Part shown: positions 1 through 9,757 of the stretch, piece after piece
How the letters are laid out: the number at the start of each line of letters is the position of its first letter
Numbering within the stretch: the stretch's first letter is position 1
Source of the DNA: Aquatica leii
Taxonomy: Eukaryota; Arthropoda; Insecta; Coleoptera; Lampyridae
Direction of reading: 5' to 3'
DNA: 64,000 nt
NCBI GenBank assembly: GCA_035610365.1
Contig: CM069432.1
Span: 173,846,035 to 173,910,034, forward strand
Made by a program: the position numbers and the translations under genes
The notes under the pieces: generated by a model
Database searches by the model: none
Told to the model about the DNA's origin: nothing
The model's input: the letters and a program-made list of their open reading frames with translations, nothing else

Positions 1-1626
1 AGCTGTTATCCAAGAGTTAACAAACATTTGTGATTGGCGACATGTCTCTTCTCAACACAACCCGAGTTATTTAATTTCTAACGGAGTCAACCTAAAGGAC
101 TTGTGTGATAATAAGTTCTGGTTTCATGGTTCGCATTTTTTGAGCATGTTTGGCAGCAATTTTGCAATATCAACACCACGTGAAGTAAACGAGACTACTG
201 AGGCAAAGAAATCAAATCTTTGTTTTTGAAGTCAGACAACCAATTGCCTAAACATTTTTGAGCGATTTTCTTCTTTAACCAAATTAAAAAGAGTATTTGC
301 ATACGTCCGTCGATTTATTAATAATTGTAAAATTACTAAACGCAGTCCAAAAATTAGTCTTACTGTTCAAGAGTTAAAACAATCTAAAGAGAAGTTGGTG
401 CATCTCTGTCAACAAGAAGCTTTCGCTCAAGAGCTACAATGTTTGCAAAAGGGAATTCAAATAAAATCATCTACTATTCGACTATTACTTCCCTTTTTGG
501 ATGACAGTGGGTCGATTAGAGTAAGTGGCGTTTAAATTTTAATTATTTTGACAAGAAGCATCCCTTGCTTCTTCCTAAAAATCATGCTTTGACTAGGTTA
601 ATCTTTAATTATTTTCACATAACATATCTTCATTGTGGTCCTCAACAACTTTTATCAATAGTGAGATAATCATTTTGGCCAATACATGGAAGGAATACCT
701 CAAAGCTAGTCGTTAGAAAATGTATTTCTTGAGTAAAAACGAGTCCTTAAGTTTGGACTACGCCGGTCTAATCTTAATAAAAAATCGCAAAACCAGAGGA
801 GCCAAATTAATAAAAAGCTACATTTGTATTTTCATATGTCTTTCCACGCGTGCCTTGCATCTAGAACTAGTTAGTAACTTATCTACAGAGTCTTTCCTAA
901 TGTATTATATAGATTTATTGCAAGGAGCCTCATACCGTCAAGTATTTTAAGTGATAATGGTAGAACCTTTGTGGGCGCAAAGAACTATTTGAATGATTTG
1001 TTTCAATTTTTTAAAGATAAGCATGTTCAAAGTACCATAATCGATAACTTAAGTCAAAAACAAATGAAATGGGATTTTGTTACACCTAAAGCACCACATG
1101 AAGGAGGTCTCTGGGAAATAGCAGTCTACTAAATTTCATTTATATAGAGTTTTAAATAACACTCATCTTGATTACGAGGACTTTTATACAATTTTAACAA
1201 AAATTGAAAGTGTTTTAAATAGCAAACCTTTATCAACGTTACCTAATGATAGCCAAGATCTAAGTCCATTGACCCCAGAACACTTCCTTATCTTACGTAC
1301 GTTCAATGCTTTGCCAGAACATATGACTTTAATCAAATTCACCCAAATCGTATTCGTCTGTTTAACCGAATGCAACAAATAGTACAACATTTTTGGTCAA
1401 GATGGTAACGCGTGGTTGTGCTTGAATATCAACGTCGTTGCACTAGTTGGACATGTTGTACTCATACAAGAAGATAATCTACCTCCCTTGCAATGGCCGT
1501 CGTATCGTGAAAACTCATCAAGGAGATGACAATGTTATCCGTTCTTTAACAATCGAGTTAAGTAACGGAAGAGAAATTAAACGATCAATACATCGTGTGC
1601 GTATTTTACCAGATGATTCAAATTGA
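1..1626 (+). pseudogene. BEL/Pao retrotransposon pol, 3' part, decayed
   Basis: Frames read by eye give, in order, the tether after RNase H (about 1-170), the HHCC zinc region of integrase (about 580-700), the integrase core (about 745-1125) and the C-terminal domain typical of BEL pol (about 1440-1626). The best preserved piece is an open frame at 720-950 that starts close to the first catalytic Asp and contains KSYICIFICLSTRALHLELV. The second Asp lies in the SDNG motif near 945 and the Glu in a GGLWE motif near 1110. Many frameshifts and stops break it, so it is not functional. The element runs off the left edge. It is a different and much older BEL family than the one at 26400. Confidence 0.85.
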
Positions 1627-1826
1627 GAGTTGTAAGCCATCTAAAGTTTGTAATTTTAATGTTTTTCAATGAAAGCATTCTTGTTTATTTTGTAGTTAAA
1701 TGTAACACTTTAGTTTTTTTGTTGTTTGTTCCATTTGCATTTTTCATCATTTTTTTTTTATTATGTGACTTATGTAATTGTATTAACTTTAGTTGAAACG
1801 AATCTAGGTCATTTTAAGGTAGCCGC

Positions 1827-2037
1827 TGTTAATAATTGTGTAGAAGGAATGTGTGTTGTCTAGCAAAAGGCGCGTATTTTATATACAACTTAATATAGCA
1901 AAGTGTGCGTACTTGAAATCACGTTAGTGATAGTTTTTTGTTATTTTTAATTAACGACCGAACAATGTTTGCATAAGTATATAAAAAAAATAAAAAAGAT
2001 TTAATTTTACATAAACCTGTGTTTTAAATCTAAAACA
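1827..2037 (+). repeat. Probable 3' LTR of the BEL/Pao relic
   Basis: It starts TGTTAATAATTGTG just after a short tract containing AAGGTAGCCGC, which sits where the polypurine tract should be. It ends AATCTAAAACA, after an A-rich polyadenylation-like stretch near 1980. The roughly 211-bp length and TG...CA ends fit BEL LTRs; the complete copy further on has 225 bp. The left LTR lies outside the window, so the ends cannot be confirmed by comparison. Gypsy sequence begins almost at once after it. Confidence 0.55.
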
Positions 2038-2039
2038 TC

Positions 2040-3230
2040 TTGTTTAAATTATTATTAAATAAAAGTCCTAGTAACTTAAAATTTGGTGTGGAAGCCGAAC
2101 AAATAATTACGGATATGGAGAGAGAAGGCGTGATTGAACCTTCAAGTAGTCCATGGGCATCCCCAGTGGTACTCGTGAAGAAGAAGGATGGATCAACGAG
2201 GTTTTGCGTAGACTACAGGCAGCTAAACGACGTGACCAAAAAGGACAGCTACCCTTTACCCAGAATTGACGATACGCTAGACACCCTGTCAGGATCCCAG
2301 TGGTTTTCTACGTTAGATTTAAAGAGTGGATACTGGCAGGTAGAATTAGAATCCAAGGATCGTGAAAAAACAGCTTTTACGATCGGAACTGGTTTGTGGC
2401 AGTTCACTGTAATGCCCTTCGGCCTGTGTAACGCTCCTGCAACGTTCGAGCGTTTGATGGAGACCATCTTGCGCGGGTTGTCTTGGAAGACGTGCTTGGT
2501 TTACCTGGACGACGTGATCGTGGTTGGAAGGTCGTTCGAAGAACACTTGAACAACTTGAAGGAAGTGTTCCAGCGATTACGTGGGGCTAACCTCAAACTG
2601 AGCCCAAAGAAGTGCCACGTATTTAAGAAGGAAGTCCAATACCTCGGCCACGTCGTATCTAGAGATGGAGTAAGGGCTGACCCAGACAAAATCCGAGCAG
2701 TGCAAGCATGGCCAAGACCGATCGACAAACATCAGGTCCGAAGTTTCCTTGGGTTGTGCACTTATTATAGGAGATTTGTACCCGGATTTGCCAATATTGC
2801 CAAACCATTGACAAAATTAACCGAAGAGAAAGCAGAATTTAGATGGAATGAAGACTGCGAAAATTCTTTTAATCAACTAAAACAAGCCCTAGTCACTTCG
2901 CCGATTTTGAGTTATCCAAGAGAAGATGGAAAGTTTGTTTTGGATACTGACGCAAGCAATCTGGCCATAGGCGCGGTCCTTTCGCAAGTTCAAGATGGAC
3001 AAGAAAAAGTTATCGCGTATTTTAGCAAGGTTTTGTCTAGGCCAGAAAGGAATTATTGCGTGACTAGGAGGGAGCTGTTAGCAGTCGTTATGTCCATCGA
3101 ACATTTCTACAAGTATTTGTATGGACGAAAATTTTTACTGAGAACAGACCACGCCGCTTTAAAATGGCTTCTGCAGTTCCGTAACCCAGAAGGACAAGTG
3201 GCAAGATGGATCGAGACTGCAAGAGTATGA
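2040..3230 (+). pseudogene. Gypsy pol: reverse transcriptase and RNase H
   Basis: Reverse transcriptase spans about residues 15-230 of this frame. Visible motifs are SPWASPVVLVKKKDGS, FSTLDLKSGYWQV, MPFGLCNAPATFERLM and the catalytic YLDD at residues 155-158 (Tyr codon at 2502). RNase H follows, with LDTDASNLAIGAVLSQ and RTDHAALKWLL. The annealed RNase H end and the start of integrase lie in another frame, so a frameshift occurs near 3220-3230. There is no natural start: the apparent first residues (2040-2084) are not typical of the family and probably come from the truncation junction. The RT active site itself is intact. Confidence 0.9.
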
Positions 3231-4785
3231 CTATGACACAGAACACCGTGCCGGAAGCAGTCATCGAAACGCTGATGCCTTGTCCAGAAGACCATGTCCG
3301 GCGGACTGCAGCCATTGTTTGCGACTGGAAGAAAAAGTCGAATGTCTCCAGAGAACTGCTATAGTTGATGATGAGTGGGAACCTGAGCAGTTACGTCGCG
3401 AACAAGAAGACGATCCTGAAATAAGACAACTCCTCGACTGGAAAGAAAGCGGCCGACGACCAACCTGGGAAGAAGTGAGTGCTTTGGGCAGAAATATCAA
3501 AGCGTACTGGGCGCAATGGGACTCCTTGATAGTAGAAGACGGTCTTCTTAAGCGGTCCCTAGAAAGTGCCGAGGGCACGGGAAACAGACTGCAGCTGGTA
3601 GTGCCGAAGAGCAGGGTGACAGAAGTGTTGAAGCATCTCCACGATGGGACATCAGGAGGACACTTTGGTATTAAGAAGACGTTGGGTAAAGTGCGAGAAC
3701 GATTCTACTGGATGAACTGCAAAGAGGACGTCATGAAATGGTGCCGTAAATGCATAGTCTGCGCATCGTGAAATGGTCCAGCGAGAAAGCGCAAAGCACC
3801 CATGAAACAATACAACGTAGGAAGCCCTTTGGAAAGAGTAGCGATTGACATCGCAAGGCCGTTCCCAGAATCCGATTCGGGAAATAAATACATCCTGGTG
3901 GCGATGGATTATTTCACGAAATGGACGGAGGCTTACGCCATACCCAATCAGGAAGCAGCTACAGTCGCAGACGTATTAGTAAAGGAGTTTTTCTGCCGGT
4001 TTGGAGTTCCGTTGGAATTACACTCCGATCAAGGCCGCAATTTTGAGTCTGGGCTGTTTCAAGAAGTTTGCTGACTGTTAGGAATTAGAAAGACTAGGAC
4101 AACGCCTCTCCATCCTCAGTCTGATGGCATGGTTGAACGGATGAATCGAACAATGGGCAAGTACTTAGCCAAGGTAGTGTCCGAACACCAAAGGGACTGG
4201 GATCAGTACTTGCACCTTTTCTTAATGGCATACCGATCATCCGTTCACGAAAGCACAGGCCAAATCCCATCCTGTGTCATGCTCGGTCGTGAGATAAGAT
4301 TACCATGCGATCTTCAATTTGGGCGAAGACCGGAAGAAGAAGTTGCTGGAGAAGATTACGTCAGCAAGCTGGCCAAGAGGTTAGACGAAGTACATGAAGA
4401 GGTCCGTAAAAATACACAAATTGCCAGCGACAGGATGAAAACAAGATATGACGTCAAGGCGCAAAATGGTGGGTTTCAATCTGGCGATATGGTCTGGTTG
4501 TATAACCCTCAAAGGAGACGTGGTTTGTCGCCGAAGCTGCAAAGGCAATGGGAGGGCCCCTATGAAGTCGTGCAGCGTATTAACGACGTTATATACCGCA
4601 TCCGAAAACCGCCCAGAGGCAAGCCAAAAGTGGTCCACGTCGATCGTCTAGCCCCGTTTGCTGGCGATAACCACAATCCGCAAGTTCAGGTCCGAACCAG
4701 AGTAATAAGTAGCAGAACCAGGAACCCAATCGAAGAAATGGAGTTCGAAAAGTTTATGAACTTATACGGAGGTTCTGGAAAAGCT

Positions 4786-5214
4786 AGGTTCGGAGTTACC
4801 ACCGTGGAACAACAAGACCTGTTCCAGACACAAAAAGATTACGCCATCGCACATTGCGTGAGCGAGGACCTTGACATGTCAAGAGGGGTTGCAGTCGTGT
4901 TTAAAAAGAAGTTTGGGAAGCTAGATAAATTACGAAGACAGCAACCGGCAGTCGGAAAAGTTTTAGGACTACGTGGTGACGGACGCTTCGTTTTCTATTT
5001 GGTCACCAAGAAATACTCACGTGTCAAGCCGTTATACAAAGATCTGTGGCGAACATTATGGACTCTCAAGAGAGAAATGGAGATCCATCATGTTAAGAAA
5101 TTGGCAGTACCCAAGCTTGGTTGTGGCTTAGATCAACTGAATTGGAGGACAGTTCGAAACATGTTGGAGGTCGTCTTCCGAGGAACAGGCATTCAAGTGT
5201 TGGTCTGTAGTTAC
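4786..5214 (+). other. Macro domain of TARG1/OARD1 type inside Gypsy pol
   Basis: Counted from the ATG at 4129, residues 220-362 read along the whole length of the human TARG1 (OARD1) fold: a DLF turn at 230-232, then IAHCVSED, GVAVVFKKKFG, FYLVTKK, VPKLGCGLDQLNW and a final VLVCSY strand. Human TARG1 removes ADP-ribose from glutamate and aspartate side chains using Lys84 and Asp125. The equivalents here are Lys294 in VTKK and Asp335 in CGLD, so both catalytic residues are kept. The glycine loop GCG is also kept. Activity as an ADP-ribosyl hydrolase is inferred from the family. The alternative is an ADP-ribose reader only. Confidence 0.87.
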
Positions 5215-5253
5215 CAACCAAGGAGAATATTGGGTCAGGAAAAGTCCATTGAC

Positions 5254-5310
5254 TGTTACTTTTATGGTCAAGGAAGTTGCCGAAATGGAGGAAGCTGCCG
5301 CTATCGCCAC
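5254..5310 (+). other. CCCH-type zinc finger at the end of the Gypsy pol
   Basis: The last 21 residues hold CYFYGQGSCRNGGSCRYRH, spacing C-x7-C-x5-C-x3-H (Cys376, Cys384, Cys390, His394 counted from the ATG at 4129). This matches the CCCH class, usually RNA binding. It directly follows the macro domain and ends two residues before the stop. It may bind element RNA, or target the macro domain to RNA granules; either role is inference. Confidence 0.8.
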
Positions 5311-5377
5311 GATCCCTGATACCGGTGTCACATCCAGTCTCCTGTTCTGGGACAGAACAGTCCTAAGAAGGGGGCAG

Positions 5378-5835
5378 TGAAACATTCAAGTAATATCTTG
5401 CAAATGCAAGAGCCTTCTAGAAGCTGTCTAAAAGATATAGCGAAAAGTAGGGAACGTTCGAGAAGGATTCGAGAAGGATTTGCCGATGTCTATAAATGCC
5501 GAACATGGAAATCGTAGGTCAGTTATTGTCGAAACGCGAATGCAGCTGTATTAAGAAGATTATCAAGTGAAAATAAATCGTTAGCACGTGTGTGTCTACA
5601 TAAATAAATCGAGAATAATTGTGTATGTGATAATTAGTGTAAACAAGTGTGAAATCCGAGGACGTTATCTTATCTTAAGTGATATAAATTATAGTGTAAG
5701 TGTTTTTATTAAATATTATTATTAGATTTAATTAGTTCGGTTAATTTAAAAGTGTATATATTTCTAGAATAAGTAAACGTAGTTTTAATCGTTTAAATAA
5801 ATTAGTTTTTAATAATAGTAAATAGATACGTAACA
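5378..5835 (+). repeat. 3' LTR of the macro-domain Gypsy element
   Basis: It starts TGAAACATTC after the purine tract AAGAAGGGGG and ends ACGTAACA, about 458 bp. A TATA-like TATAAATGC lies near 5492. It shares long stretches with 62264-62717, for example ATTATAGTGTAAGTGTTTTT and the start, which defines both as LTRs of one family or close subfamilies. Confidence 0.8.
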
Positions 5836-6162
5836 ATAGTTTTGAATCTTGCCTGTGACGATTTTTTTTTTACTGATTTACTAAAGGAGTCACTAATATC
5901 GAGGCGCACAAATATAAGGGTTAGTTGATATGATCTTAACGAAATCGAGAAAAAAATTTTGAAAAAAATTATAGCATGCTAGGAAATCAATACAAACGTG
6001 TACATAAAACTTCAAAAAGGTTTTATGACAACATAACCTTAAAAAAATATGTAGACATTCTTTCATCTTTTGCTCAGCGGAAAGTCGAGTGGTGACCACA
6101 CCATTTTTTTTAATAGTAGGATAAGTTGGAGAGTTCTGTGACAAGAGGAGGAGTTCTCCTTC

Positions 6163-6470
6163 TCCGTGACCTACATTACAAAGCTTTAAATGACCTAGAG
6201 TAACCTTACTCCTCTTCACTGACCTGCATTCAAAGCTTTAAATGACTTAGAGTAACTTTACTCTTCCTCCGTGACTTACATTACAAAGCTTTAAATGAGT
6301 TAGAGTAACCTTACTCCTCCTCACTGATCTGCATTCAAAGCTTTAAATGACCTAGAGTAACCTTACTCCTCCTCACTGACCTACATTTAAAGCTCTAAAT
6401 GACCAGAGTAACCTTACTCCTCCTCACAGACTTACACACAAAGGTTTAAATGAGTTATAGTAACTTTAAG
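6163..6470 (+). repeat. Degenerate tandem repeat, about six units of roughly 52 bp
   Basis: Each unit contains CTGACCTACATT, then AAAGCTTTAAATGA, then GAGTAACCTTACTCCTCCTC, with single-base variants and small indels. The array stops just before a TATA box and a small gene. The inner GAGTAACCTTACTC is itself a near-palindrome, so each unit could bind a dimeric factor. The position suggests an upstream control region, but that is inference. Confidence 0.85.
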
Positions 6471-6483
6471 TCATCCTTTTTTG

Positions 6484-6520
6484 TATATATAAGACGATCG
6501 AGAGTACTTACAATACAGTT
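6484..6520 (+). promoter_or_regulatory. Candidate promoter: TATA box and initiator
   Basis: TATATATAAG at 6484-6493 is followed about 30 bases later by TACAGTTG at 6515-6522, close to the arthropod initiator TCAGTY. An ATG follows at 6546. The spacing is right for RNA polymerase II. It lies just downstream of the tandem repeat. Confidence 0.5.
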
Positions 6521-6545
6521 GGGGTTTAGAAAGACCTTATTAAAA

Positions 6546-7255
6546 ATGGAACAGATAAAGCAGTTTGTTCAACAGATGAAAGATCGTGATGTAACGATTC
6601 AAGTACAAAAAACTATTAAAAAATCGGTGGCCGACAGTAATATGATGTTAAGTGCAATACAATTAATTGATCAAAATGTTTATAATTTAAATAAGTCAAA
6701 AACTAAATTTATCAGTGTTGGAATGAATTGTGCTAATCATTTTTGACCGCCAGTAAAGATATTTGCAACTTATAAACAAGAAATCGTATTTACGGAAGAG
6801 GAATGGATGTGGTTTTTGGAGCTTCGAGAAAAAATTCATAGATGTTTTCAAAGTACTGAAGCAATATGTGAACCCATAAAGGTCGGTACGAAAACTATAA
6901 TATTTGAAATTATTGACAAAAAAAAATATTAAAAATTGTGAGTGCAGAAAATGAAGAAGTATACCTAGGTCGCGAATGCCTTTGGGAGATATGGAAATTG
7001 GCAGTACTCATAAAGTATCGATTAAATCAGATTGTTTCAAAGGAATTTTCTTATTTTTACGATCTTGCAATTAATGCTGTTATAGATCTACCAGGAGATG
7101 CTAAAACTAACATATCTAATGTTTTGGATCAATTTTTATCAAAAACAGACGCATTTTGTTGTATGTTAGAAATGGTAACATTCTACCCAGAAAAGGTGGT
7201 GTTCGATGTTGAATTAGAAAAACGTGTAGTAGAACAAAAGAAGTTTAGGAAATAA
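6546..7255 (+). pseudogene. Unrecognised gene of about 235 codons, broken
   Basis: An open frame from the ATG at 6546 starts MEQIKQFVQQMKDRDVTIQV and meets a stop at 6744-6746. The same frame then carries EEEWMWFLELREKI. A nine-A run near 6920 coincides with a switch to the frame that ends at 7255 and contains VYLGRECLWEIW and a Cys-containing segment CCMLEMVTFYPEKV. No signal peptide, membrane segment or known motif is visible. I cannot name it. The position next to a Polinton-like element suggests an accessory gene of that element or of a second virus-like insertion. Confidence 0.45.
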
Positions 7256-7317
7256 ACTGGAGGGGTTTAACTATATACTAGGTATTAAGAGCTTGAGTAG
7301 TAGTACAAACTGTTAAG

Positions 7318-7604
7318 ATGTGGATGGCTTATGCAGAACAAACCTGGACCAAAGCTGTCGATTTCCAAACAGCAGTGGAACGGTTAATGCAAGAATTTTC
7401 CGCATTGGAATTCGATGCTGAACATGAAGCAGTGTATGGATTCACCAGTCCTGAACTGTGAGCGACTTTGGCGGAAAAGTATAAAAACGGCCAAAAAATT
7501 TGTAAAAAGTATTTAGAAACCAAATTTTGTTCTTCTTGTTTAATCAATCGGTTGTCGGATATTGGATTATCGAGGTTTACAAATAGAATAAAACGATACA
7601 TCTA
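7318..7604 (+). pseudogene. Small unrecognised gene with one in-frame stop
   Basis: From the ATG at 7318 the frame starts MWMAYAEQTWTKAVDFQTA and is interrupted by TGA at 7459-7461. It then continues to 7604, including a KICKKYLETKFCSSC segment with three cysteines. It follows the 6546 gene on the same strand and could be a second accessory gene of the same cluster. No family is recognised. Confidence 0.35.
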
Positions 7605-7846
7605 AATAACATAAAAAATATTCAAGAGTTATTAGTTCAGTTTCAACAGTTGGAAACGAATGCAAATAAAATATTTGAAAGATATGATTGCATATTTAGC
7701 GTAGATTATTGTAAGGAACTTGCTAATAAATATATAATTGGTTAAGATATTTGTAACTTGTTTTTGAAAGGGGAATATTGTATCAAATGTGTAGAAATGC
7801 AATTAAATATAGTAGACTTGTATTGTTTTAAAGTGTGTTAGTAGTG

Positions 7847-8134
7847 ATGAGGAATAAAGTACGCTTCAAAGACGAGTGTGAAGTTAAGAAGTTAGTAGTT
7901 TGGAAATTTGCTTATCAACAAGCAAGAAAAGGTGATTGGGAAAAGAAAGCACGAGATAGGTATCGGTTTTATAAAAGAATTGCAGAAATAGATAAGAATA
8001 TATCTTTTATTTTTAAAGATGATCATATATCAAGAACGTTTTGTATACAATTAATGCAAATAAAATTAAATAATTTCGTAAAAAATATTTTATTGCATAA
8101 CATAATTAGAATACAAATGATAAACATTAGATAA
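7847..8134 (+). CDS. Small basic hypothetical protein, 95 codons
   Basis: The first ATG is at 7847, giving MRNKVRFKDECEVKKLV. The protein is rich in Lys and Arg, with an amphipathic stretch QQARKGDWEKKARDRYRFYKR, and later becomes hydrophobic and AT-biased, so the true end may be earlier. It is the third small plus-strand frame after the candidate promoter. No family is recognised and it may be a chance frame. Confidence 0.3.
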   Translation: MRNKVRFKDECEVKKLVVWKFAYQQARKGDWEKKARDRYRFYKRIAEIDKNISFIFKDDHISRTFCIQLMQIKLNNFVKNILLHNIIRIQMINIR

Positions 8135-8257
8135 AGCACAGTAACGCATAGGTTCCGAATGAAAAAGGCATTTAGCATGCATAGGTTTTAGTGCAGGTTC
8201 TTCTTCAACTTCTGTAATGGGTATAGAATAGTATATTAAAACACAAGTTACAGAATG

Positions 8258-8340
8258 AACGCGCTTCAAGCACGAGACCGGGTTTCATACACGAGCCGCG
8301 CAGCGGCGAGTTTATGAAGCGGTCGAGTGATTGAAACGTA
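8258..8340. repeat. GC-rich imperfect hairpin
   Basis: Two arms (8262-8299 and 8303-8338) can pair over most of their length around GCCGC-GCA-GCGGC. Outer pairing joins CGCTTCAA to TTGAAACG, and a second level joins TTTCATA to TATGAAG. Each arm also contains a direct repeat of the form TTCANNCACGAG. The block is far more GC-rich than its flanks. Confidence 0.7.
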
Positions 8341-8365
8341 TTCTATGACGTGTGCTTTATACTAT

Positions 8366-8750
8366 TTTCTCTATTTCGATACAATATTTAAAATTTTTCG
8401 TATAATTTTAATTTTAAAACAACATTGGGAAACTTATATTTTATTGAATTGGCAACACTTCCACTTTGACATATTAAAGTTTATGTGTTAACCTAAAATC
8501 TCATACAAAATTTATCTCTTTATACTAACTTTGTATTAATAGGACGTTTTCATTTGATCTTGGCATCAAAATTTGAATTTTAATTGTTAAGTTCCAATAA
8601 TTTTGATTTCTTTTTCATGTAACGTCAACTTACGACGCAGAGATACCAACTTTGAATAAACTAACATTACCAAAATTCGTGTAAGAATTTGCTTATTCTT
8701 ACACGGATTTTAGTGTAAGAATCGCTAATTCCTATGTCGAAATAGAGAAA
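8366..8750. mobile_element. Candidate MITE, 385 bp
   Basis: The ends are inverted copies: TTTCTCTATTTCGATA on the left, and TTTCTCTATTTCGACA read on the reverse strand at the right. TAT flanks both sides, consistent with a TA or TAT target duplication. The insertion cuts off the end of the reverse-strand frame at 8751-9058. It has no coding capacity. Confidence 0.55.
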
Positions 8751-9058
8751 TATATTTTTGTAAAAATTTTGATTTTTCTCGCCCTTTTACGTAAACTGAT
8801 GTTGCATTTAGTGTTAGTCGTTTGAGGATGTGTGGATATAAATGTACTGGAGTAAATCCTTCTTCCCAGGAAATACGGTGATGATTGTTCATTAACCATG
8901 TAGCTTGCTTTTGAAATTTTAAGTCTAAGCACGACCACAAAAACGGTGGTTTGAAGACATAATGTGCAATAGAATGTCCATCATACATAGCCAATTCTTT
9001 TGGAGTGGAAACATTTTTTAGAAGTCATGAATCCTTGTACATCGATAATAACGATCAT
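8751..9058 (-). pseudogene. Conserved protein of insect Polinton-like loci, N-terminal part
   Basis: The reverse-strand ATG at 9056-9058 begins MIVIIDVQGF. After a frameshift near 9000 the frame continues through KPPFLWSCLD, a QATWLMNNHHRISWEEG stretch and VYVKGREKSKFLQKYI. This order (DVQGF start, FKPPF, a Trp/His segment, then YVKGxEK) recalls a conserved insect protein I know from such loci; its fold is probably RNase H-like, but I cannot confirm that. The MITE at 8366-8750 removes the C-terminal half. It shares a strand with the capsid-like and protease genes upstream. Confidence 0.5.
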
Positions 9059-9124
9059 ATTTGTAAGACGATATAGTTCATTATACTTTCAATATGTGAT
9101 ACAAACACAATATATTATAATTTG

Positions 9125-9725
9125 TTACAAATGACAAGATTTCCATTTTGATCTACTATTTTTGAAATAGGTGACATGTAAAGGGCATTTAATTATTTTA
9201 TATCCAGATGGTAAGCTTGGAAAGAACTGATGTATAGTGTGGGCCGGTGTTCCATTTGTATAGTTTCCTAATGTAATGTTGCAATCGATTAATAACGAAT
9301 TGATCGTAATAATGTTTGTTGGATAATCGGATTCAGACCATTGATTTGCAGGCAATAACCTTTTTGTGAATCCTAAAAGAGGTCTTATAGAATGTTCTAG
9401 TGTAAAATCAATAACGGCATTTGATGTAATGACAATTTTCATGGGTGTTGTGCTTTGCACGTAATTTATTAGTAAAGTCTTTAGGTAGAGTACGCTGTAG
9501 ATAATTTTCCAAATCTTTTATTTCGTAAGAACCTTCAGGAATCGTTACTTTTGTTTTATCTAGGGTAAATTGGTTATTTTGGTCAGTCACATTCGGTATA
9601 CTATTAAAACTAGCAAAACTTGTTAAACCAAGTACATACTCTTTATTAGGATTTAAACAAATTGGTGGATTAAATTCTGAGCGTAGAATAGAAGTCGACC
9701 TAGTAAATGTAAATGTGCACCACAT
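9125..9725 (-). pseudogene. Putative structural protein of the Polinton-like element
   Basis: The likely ATG is at 9723-9725 (MWCTFTFTR). The frame contains NPNKEYVLGLTSFASFNSIP and an EGSYEIKDLENYLQ segment. A frameshift near 9440 leads to a second frame with VITSNAVIDFT, SIRPLLGF and HTIHQFFPSLPSGYKII. About 200 residues in total. I recall proteins of this layout beside the protease in insect Polinton-like loci. A single jelly-roll (penton-like) capsid role is plausible but not shown. The gene ends 32 bases before the protease stop region on the same strand, so co-transcription is likely. Confidence 0.55.
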
Positions 9726-9757
9726 TTCGGTAGAGAACCTTACACACAACTAACTAG

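Larger units (their letters stand above)
3231..5319 (+). pseudogene. Gypsy pol: integrase with GPY/F, macro domain and CCCH finger
   Basis: One frame carries all of this, interrupted by TGA codons at 3769-3771 and 4072-4074. In order: an HHCC zinc domain (about 3640-3768), the integrase core with its first Asp in AIDIARPF, its second in DQGRNF and its Glu in MVERMNRT, and a GPY/F module with WEGPYEVVQ near 4551. Gypsy pol usually ends here or adds a chromodomain. This one instead runs on without a break for about 190 residues into a macro domain (4786-5214) and a CCCH finger (5254-5310), then a normal stop. Both stops are TGA, which could reflect CpG decay. The macro-finger part carries no disabling mutation. 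Confidence 0.88.
2038..5835 (+). mobile_element. Ty3/Gypsy LTR retrotransposon, 5'-truncated, with macro-domain pol extension
   Basis: The element begins abruptly at the start of reverse transcriptase and runs through RNase H and integrase into an unusual C-terminal module, then a purine-rich tract (about 5366-5374) and a 3' LTR. Gag, protease and the 5' LTR are missing. Coding GC is clearly higher than in the surrounding DNA, which suggests a fairly recent arrival. One frameshift and two in-frame TGA codons break pol. A related solo LTR lies at 62264 and a reverse-strand relative at 54545-55775. Confidence 0.9.

Noticed and set aside
6163-6470. Possible CRISPR array
   Set aside because: The units are contiguous degenerate tandem repeats without unique spacers, and the DNA is metazoan.
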